From Flavobacteriaceae bacterium (GTDB taxonomy: Bacteria; Bacteroidota; Bacteroidia; Flavobacteriales; Flavobacteriaceae), in contig JABHGH010000047.1 of the NCBI GenBank assembly GCA_018672145.1, positions 1-9,921 on the forward strand: a stretch of DNA of 9,921 nucleotides. Reading direction: 5' to 3'. Position numbers and translations under genes: made by a program. Shown in pieces: positions 6,286 through 9,921 of the stretch; the first letter of the stretch is position 1, and the number at the start of each line of letters is the position of its first letter. The notes under the pieces were generated by a model that saw only the letters and a program-made list of their open reading frames with translations, did not search any database and was not told the DNA's origin.

Positions 6286-7632
6286 ATGGCGAAAGTAAAA
6301 ACAGCTTTTTTTTGCAAGAATTGTGGGACGCAATACAGCAAGTGGCAAGGACAATGTCATGCTTGTAAAGAATGGAACACAATCGCGGAGGAAGTGTTGC
6401 AAAATCCCAAAACCAAAAACTGGAATCCTTCTCCAGCTACTCAAAACGCTACGCCCGTCCCAATTCATGAAGTATCTGAAAATCAACAACCTCGATTGCG
6501 AACAGGTGACTCTGAATTGGATCGTGTCTTGGGCGGAGGCATTGTGCCAGGGTCATTGGTTTTGCTCGCTGGAGAACCAGGTGTTGGAAAATCAACCCTA
6601 CTCCTCCAACTTGCCTTACAAGTCAAGTATCCAACGCTCTATGTGTCGGGAGAAGAAAGCTTGACCCAAATCAAGTTGAGAAGCAATCGGATGGAAGAGG
6701 AAAACGAACATTGTTATTTACTCAACGAAACCAATGTTGAGCAAATCCTAGTTCAAGTCAATAAGCTCAAACCAAAGCTTTTGATTGTTGATTCTGTTCA
6801 AACTCTTCAAACCGAGGTCATCGATAGTGGAGCAGGAAGTGTTTCACAAGTGCGTGAATGTACTTCCGCTCTTCAACGCTTTGCCAAGCAAATGCATATT
6901 CCCGTGCTACTTGTTGGTCACATTACCAAAGATGGAATGATCGCAGGACCAAAGATTTTAGAACACATGGTTGATGTGGTTTTGCACTTTGAAGGGGATC
7001 GTAACTATATGTATCGTATTCTACGAACTCCCAAAAACCGATTTGGATCAACGGCAGAACTCGGAATCTATGAGATGCAGTCTAAAGGACTTCGTATTGT
7101 TCAGAATCCAAGTGAGTTGCTTATTTCGACCAATAGCAGTCAGTTGAGTGGTCACGCCATTGCTGCAACACTAGAAGGAATGCGACCCATGTTAATTGAA
7201 TGTCAAGCACTTGTAAGCTCAGCGGTCTATGGTACTCCTCAACGAAGCTCTACGGGCTTTAACGTTAAGAGACTCAACATGCTTTTGGCAGTATTGGAAA
7301 AACGAGCTGGATTTAAATTAGGCGCAAAAGATGTATTCCTCAATTTGGCAGGTGGTATCCGCATCGACGACCCCGCTCTTGACCTTGCAGTTGCAGCAGC
7401 TATTTTGTCGAGCAGCTTGGATGTTGCTATACCCGAAAAATATTGTTTTGCTGCTGAAGTTGGGTTATCTGGAGAGCTGCGCAATGTGCCACGTATCGAA
7501 CAGCGTATTCAAGAAGCCGAAAAACTGGGCTTTACAACCCTCGTCGTTGCCCAAAAAAATACCATGCCCGCAAGCAAACTCAAAGTAATTGCGCTTGATA
7601 ATATTCGTGACTTGGTCGAACTGCTCTTTTAA
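6286..7632 (+). CDS. radA: DNA repair protein RadA (Sms)
   Basis: RecA-like ATPase that drives branch migration of recombination intermediates in DNA repair and recombination; cytoplasmic. I chose ATG 6286 (448 residues; E. coli RadA is 460) because it begins directly before the zinc finger and follows GGAAGAAG, a weak Shine-Dalgarno site; the open frame extends upstream to 6178 but that part overlaps the previous gene. Domains: four-cysteine zinc finger C10-x2-C13-x10-C24-x2-C27; RecA-like core with Walker A GEPGVGKST at 96-104 and Walker B LLIVDS at 165-170; the RadA-specific KNRFG motif at 250-254; and a Lon-protease-like C-terminal domain (about 270-448) with GGIRIDDPALDLAVAAAIL. It is the last gene of the pan run, 17 bases after its neighbour. 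Its stop codon overlaps that of the convergent aldo/keto reductase gene within TTAA at 7629-7632. Confidence 0.97.
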   Translation: MAKVKTAFFCKNCGTQYSKWQGQCHACKEWNTIAEEVLQNPKTKNWNPSPATQNATPVPIHEVSENQQPRLRTGDSELDRVLGGGIVPGSLVLLAGEPGVGKSTLLLQLALQVKYPTLYVSGEESLTQIKLRSNRMEEENEHCYLLNETNVEQILVQVNKLKPKLLIVDSVQTLQTEVIDSGAGSVSQVRECTSALQRFAKQMHIPVLLVGHITKDGMIAGPKILEHMVDVVLHFEGDRNYMYRILRTPKNRFGSTAELGIYEMQSKGLRIVQNPSELLISTNSSQLSGHAIAATLEGMRPMLIECQALVSSAVYGTPQRSSTGFNVKRLNMLLAVLEKRAGFKLGAKDVFLNLAGGIRIDDPALDLAVAAAILSSSLDVAIPEKYCFAAEVGLSGELRNVPRIEQRIQEAEKLGFTTLVVAQKNTMPASKLKVIALDNIRDLVELLF

Positions 7633-8666
7633 GGCGCAGGATTTGGTATTCGGCTATGCACCGCATTGATTTCATCTAGGATTTCTTCTGACAAGCTTAC
7701 AGCAGATGATGCGATATTCTCTTTGAGTTGAGCCATTGTTGTTGCGCCAATAATATTCGAAGTCACAAACGGTCGGTCTGTAACAAATGCGAGGGATAAT
7801 GTTGCCAGAGATAGTTTATGTCTTTCCGCAATCTCGGCATATGCTTCGGTTGCTTCGAGGGACTTTTCACTGTTGTAGCGTGCCATTCTGGGAAATAATT
7901 TCAGTCGACTGTTTTCAGGTAGTTTTCCGCCACGATACTTTCCTGAAAGCACCCCAAAAGCCATGGGAGAATAGGCCAATAAACCCAACTGTTCACGGTG
8001 TGAAACCTCCGCATTTCCCACCTCAAACGTGCGATTGAGAAGCGAATAGGGGTTTTGGATTGTCTTCATCCGGGGTAAGTTTTTGAATTGACACAGCGCG
8101 AGGTATTTCATTGCGCCCCAAGGCGTTTCATTTGACAGTCCAATGTGTCGAATTTTTCCATCTTGAATTAGTCCATCTAGCGTTTCTAAAATTTGTTCAA
8201 AATTCTCTTCCCATTGCTCATCTAGGTTTGGAGAATAATCTCGATTACCAAAAAAATTAGTTGAACGCTCAGGCCAGTGCAATTGAAACAGATCGATATA
8301 ATCTGTTTTTAGTCGTTGTAAACTTCCCTCCAATGCTTCACGAATACTGTTGGGCGTAAAGCCAGAAGCACGAATATGAGCCGTATACGATCCGGGGCCC
8401 GCGATTTTGGTGGCAAGTACAACCTTGTCTCTATTTTTTCGAGCGGCAAACCAATCTCCCATAATGCGTTCGGTATCAGCATAAGTCTCCGCATTTGCAG
8501 GTACTGGATAAAGCTCTGCTGTGTCAAAAAAATTAACGCCTTGGTCTAATGCATAATCCATTTGTTCAAAGCCCTCTGCGGCTGTGTTTTGATTGCCCCA
8601 AGTCATGGTGCCTAAACAGATTTTACTCACACGGACATCCGAGTGAGGTAAAGTGGTATATTTCAT
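7629..8666 (-). CDS. Aldo/keto reductase, Tas-like
   Basis: NADP(H)-dependent oxidoreductase of the aldo/keto reductase superfamily, cytoplasmic; the physiological substrate is unknown. It is collinear with E. coli Tas over its whole length (345 versus 346 residues), sharing LGTMTWG, the ELYPVPANAET region, LKTDYIDLFQLHWPERSTN, IRHIGLSNETPWG, IQNPYSLLNRTFEVGNAEVS, LLAYSPMAFGVLSGKY and IIGATTMAQLKENI. The catalytic tetrad is visible: D48, Y53, K87 and H130. E. coli Tas was named for complementing a tyrosine auxotrophy under starvation, which does not define its reaction, so I leave the symbol blank. The ATG at 8666 overlaps the xth stop in ATGA (8666-8663), pointing to translational coupling with xth. 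The gene converges with radA with overlapping stop codons. Confidence 0.94.
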   Translation of the reverse strand: MKYTTLPHSDVRVSKICLGTMTWGNQNTAAEGFEQMDYALDQGVNFFDTAELYPVPANAETYADTERIMGDWFAARKNRDKVVLATKIAGPGSYTAHIRASGFTPNSIREALEGSLQRLKTDYIDLFQLHWPERSTNFFGNRDYSPNLDEQWEENFEQILETLDGLIQDGKIRHIGLSNETPWGAMKYLALCQFKNLPRMKTIQNPYSLLNRTFEVGNAEVSHREQLGLLAYSPMAFGVLSGKYRGGKLPENSRLKLFPRMARYNSEKSLEATEAYAEIAERHKLSLATLSLAFVTDRPFVTSNIIGATTMAQLKENIASSAVSLSEEILDEINAVHSRIPNPAP

Positions 8667-9433
8667 AAATTCATATTCAAAGTGACGCCAACAGGACAGT
8701 GGTCAGAATGGACAGCTTGGGGAAGGATAAATGCTCTTTCAATATGTTTGGTTAGGGGCTCGGACACCATGGCATAGTCAATACGCCATCCCTTATTATT
8801 AGCACGGGCATTTGCTCGGTAGCTCCACCAACTGTAATTGTGTGGCTCTTCATTGAGATGACGAAACGAATCGGTAAAGCCTTGTTGCATAAACTGATCT
8901 ATCCACGCACGTTCTTCAGGCAAAAAGCCGGATACTTTTGCATTACGCACGGGGTCATGGATGTCGATGGCTTCGTGACAGATGTTGTAATCGCCACAAA
9001 TCACGAGGTTGGGGTGGGTTTGCTTCAAGGTGTTGATATAGGTTTGAAAATCATCCATGTAGGTAAACTTAAAGTCCAAACGTTCGGGATTGGTCCCCGA
9101 AGGAAGGTATAGACTCATCACAGAAACGTTATCAAAATCGACACGGAGGTTGCGCCCTTCGCCGTCCATATAGTCAATGCCTGTGCCATAAACCACCTCG
9201 TTTGGTTTTTGCTTGCACAACACCGCTACCCCACTGTATCCTTTCTTTTCGGCGGGAAACCAATAATTGTGCATATAGCCCAGCCCTTCAAACACAGAGG
9301 CATCAAACTGGTCAGGGTTGGCTTTGATCTCTTGCAAACACAGCACATCGGGTGAAGCAGCACCTAACCATTCTAAAAAGTCTTTACGCAAGGCAGCGCG
9401 AATACCGTTGACGTTATAGGAAATGATTTTCAT
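8663..9433 (-). CDS. xth: Exodeoxyribonuclease III (AP endonuclease, ExoIII/APE1 family)
   Basis: Cuts DNA at abasic sites and removes blocked 3' ends in base excision repair; Mg-dependent and cytoplasmic. I start it at ATG 9433 because MKIISYNVNGIRAAL is the classic N-terminus; an in-frame ATG at 9463 would add MSSHLCILAI, which is not family-like and covers the probable promoter. The 256 residues are a typical length. Active-site residues visible: N7, E35 (LCLQEIKA), Y109 (SLYLPSGTN), D148 and N150 (ICGDYNICH), D244 and H245 (SDHCPVG), plus the WWSYRANARANNKGWRIDY segment at about 202-220. Upstream on the minus strand, CATCTTTG at 9454-9447 is a seven-of-eight match to the TAnnTTTG element. 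It is followed by the coupled aldo/keto reductase; no functional link between the two is evident. Confidence 0.96.
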   Translation of the reverse strand: MKIISYNVNGIRAALRKDFLEWLGAASPDVLCLQEIKANPDQFDASVFEGLGYMHNYWFPAEKKGYSGVAVLCKQKPNEVVYGTGIDYMDGEGRNLRVDFDNVSVMSLYLPSGTNPERLDFKFTYMDDFQTYINTLKQTHPNLVICGDYNICHEAIDIHDPVRNAKVSGFLPEERAWIDQFMQQGFTDSFRHLNEEPHNYSWWSYRANARANNKGWRIDYAMVSEPLTKHIERAFILPQAVHSDHCPVGVTLNMNL

Positions 9434-9512
9434 GATTGCTAAAATACAAAGATGGCTAGACATGAATTAAAAAAATGATTACCTTATCTCATATTTATCC
9501 CATTTCTTTGTC

Positions 9513-9921
9513 ATGAAAACCATATACCTACTTTTTCTGTTTTTAAGTTTATCACTAATGCAAGCCCAATCGATCGGCAAATATTCTCTATCGGTTAAAG
9601 GAAAGCTAGATGTGATTGATGATTATTATGCCGAAGGCATTGAGCTTAATCTCTTTCGCAACAAAACGCTTTATAGTATCGGCTATTATACTGGGGATGA
9701 ATATGTGTTTTTTGGTGACCAACCCGATGAAATTTACCGCCAACTCAATCTGTTGATCGGGAAGTATAATGACTCTAAAAATCAAAAGTTTCGCTTTCAT
9801 TACCAAGCTGGGATTGGGCTGTTTTGGGCAACGCTAAGAACCGATGAAATCAATCACGAAATTTTTTTGGGCAACACCTATTTTACAGAAACTGTTCGCA
9901 CGGTTGGTGTGCCCTTAAAAA
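9513..9921 (+). CDS. Secreted or outer-membrane hypothetical protein (partial, 3' end beyond window)
   Basis: I do not recognise this gene. From ATG 9513 the frame stays open for 136 codons to the window edge. The first 19 residues, MKTIYLLFLFLSLSLMQAQ, form a signal peptide with a probable cut after AQ, the usual site in Bacteroidetes exported proteins. The mature part alternates polar and aromatic residues (LYSIGYYTGDEYVFFGDQP, FRFHYQAGIGLFWATL, NTYFTETVRTVGVPLK), a pattern consistent with amphipathic beta strands, so a small outer-membrane beta-barrel is possible; a periplasmic beta protein is equally allowed. The cysteine required for a lipoprotein is absent. It is divergent from xth across 79 bases. 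TTTCTTTG at 9503-9510, two bases before the ATG, is a seven-of-eight match to the -7 element and would imply a leaderless transcript. Confidence 0.75.
   Translation, partial: MKTIYLLFLFLSLSLMQAQSIGKYSLSVKGKLDVIDDYYAEGIELNLFRNKTLYSIGYYTGDEYVFFGDQPDEIYRQLNLLIGKYNDSKNQKFRFHYQAGIGLFWATLRTDEINHEIFLGNTYFTETVRTVGVPLK

Noticed and set aside
8840..9112. Rightward 90-residue open frame antisense to xth
   Set aside because: The xth frame is certain over this stretch; the antisense product has no family features.
9434..9463. Ten-residue N-terminal extension of exonuclease III
   Set aside because: The family begins at MKIISYN; the extension has no homology and contains the probable promoter region.

Overview
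The window looks like a chromosomal stretch from a member of the Bacteroidetes, most probably a marine-type flavobacterium; genus cannot be fixed from the sequence. Grounds: AT-rich DNA, no strong Shine-Dalgarno sites, several matches to the Bacteroidetes -7 promoter element TAnnTTTG, a DUF4270 lipoprotein (a family I know mainly from this phylum), and the clustering of DUF4270, a short starch-synthase-like protein, panC, panD, a UPF0104 membrane protein and radA. I saw no rRNA, tRNA, CRISPR array, insertion sequence, prophage or toxin/defence genes. Genes are packed tightly and no gene-free stretch exceeds 100 bases.

Layout. (1) 1-1352: a divergent pair for threonine breakdown. The start of a Rossmann-fold L-threonine dehydrogenase of the epimerase type runs leftwards out of the window, and kbl (2-amino-3-ketobutyrate CoA ligase) runs rightwards. 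(2) 1357-4001: a leftward two-gene unit made of a 269-residue starch/glycogen-synthase N-domain protein followed by a DUF4270 lipoprotein carrying inserted calcium-binding (thrombospondin type 3-like) repeats. kbl and this unit converge with only 4 bases between their stop codons. (3) 4100-7632: a rightward run of panC, panD, a UPF0104-type integral membrane protein and radA, with gaps of 13, 2 and 17 bases. (4) 7629-9433: a leftward pair, xth (exonuclease III) then a Tas-like aldo/keto reductase, joined by an ATGA overlap; the aldo/keto reductase and radA converge and their stop codons overlap. (5) 9513-9921: the start of a secreted or outer-membrane protein of unknown function that runs off the right edge.

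How the genes relate. Tdh and Kbl together turn threonine into glycine and acetyl-CoA. PanD makes beta-alanine and PanC joins it to pantoate, giving pantothenate for coenzyme A. RadA and Xth both serve DNA repair but lie in separate units. Most of the window is ordinary housekeeping. The parts most worth a second look are the truncated, probably non-catalytic starch-synthase-like protein paired with DUF4270, the calcium-binding insertion in DUF4270, an inverted repeat surrounding a consensus promoter element at 4022-4056, and promoter-like TAnnTTTG elements placed exactly at gene junctions. I found no convincing undescribed system.
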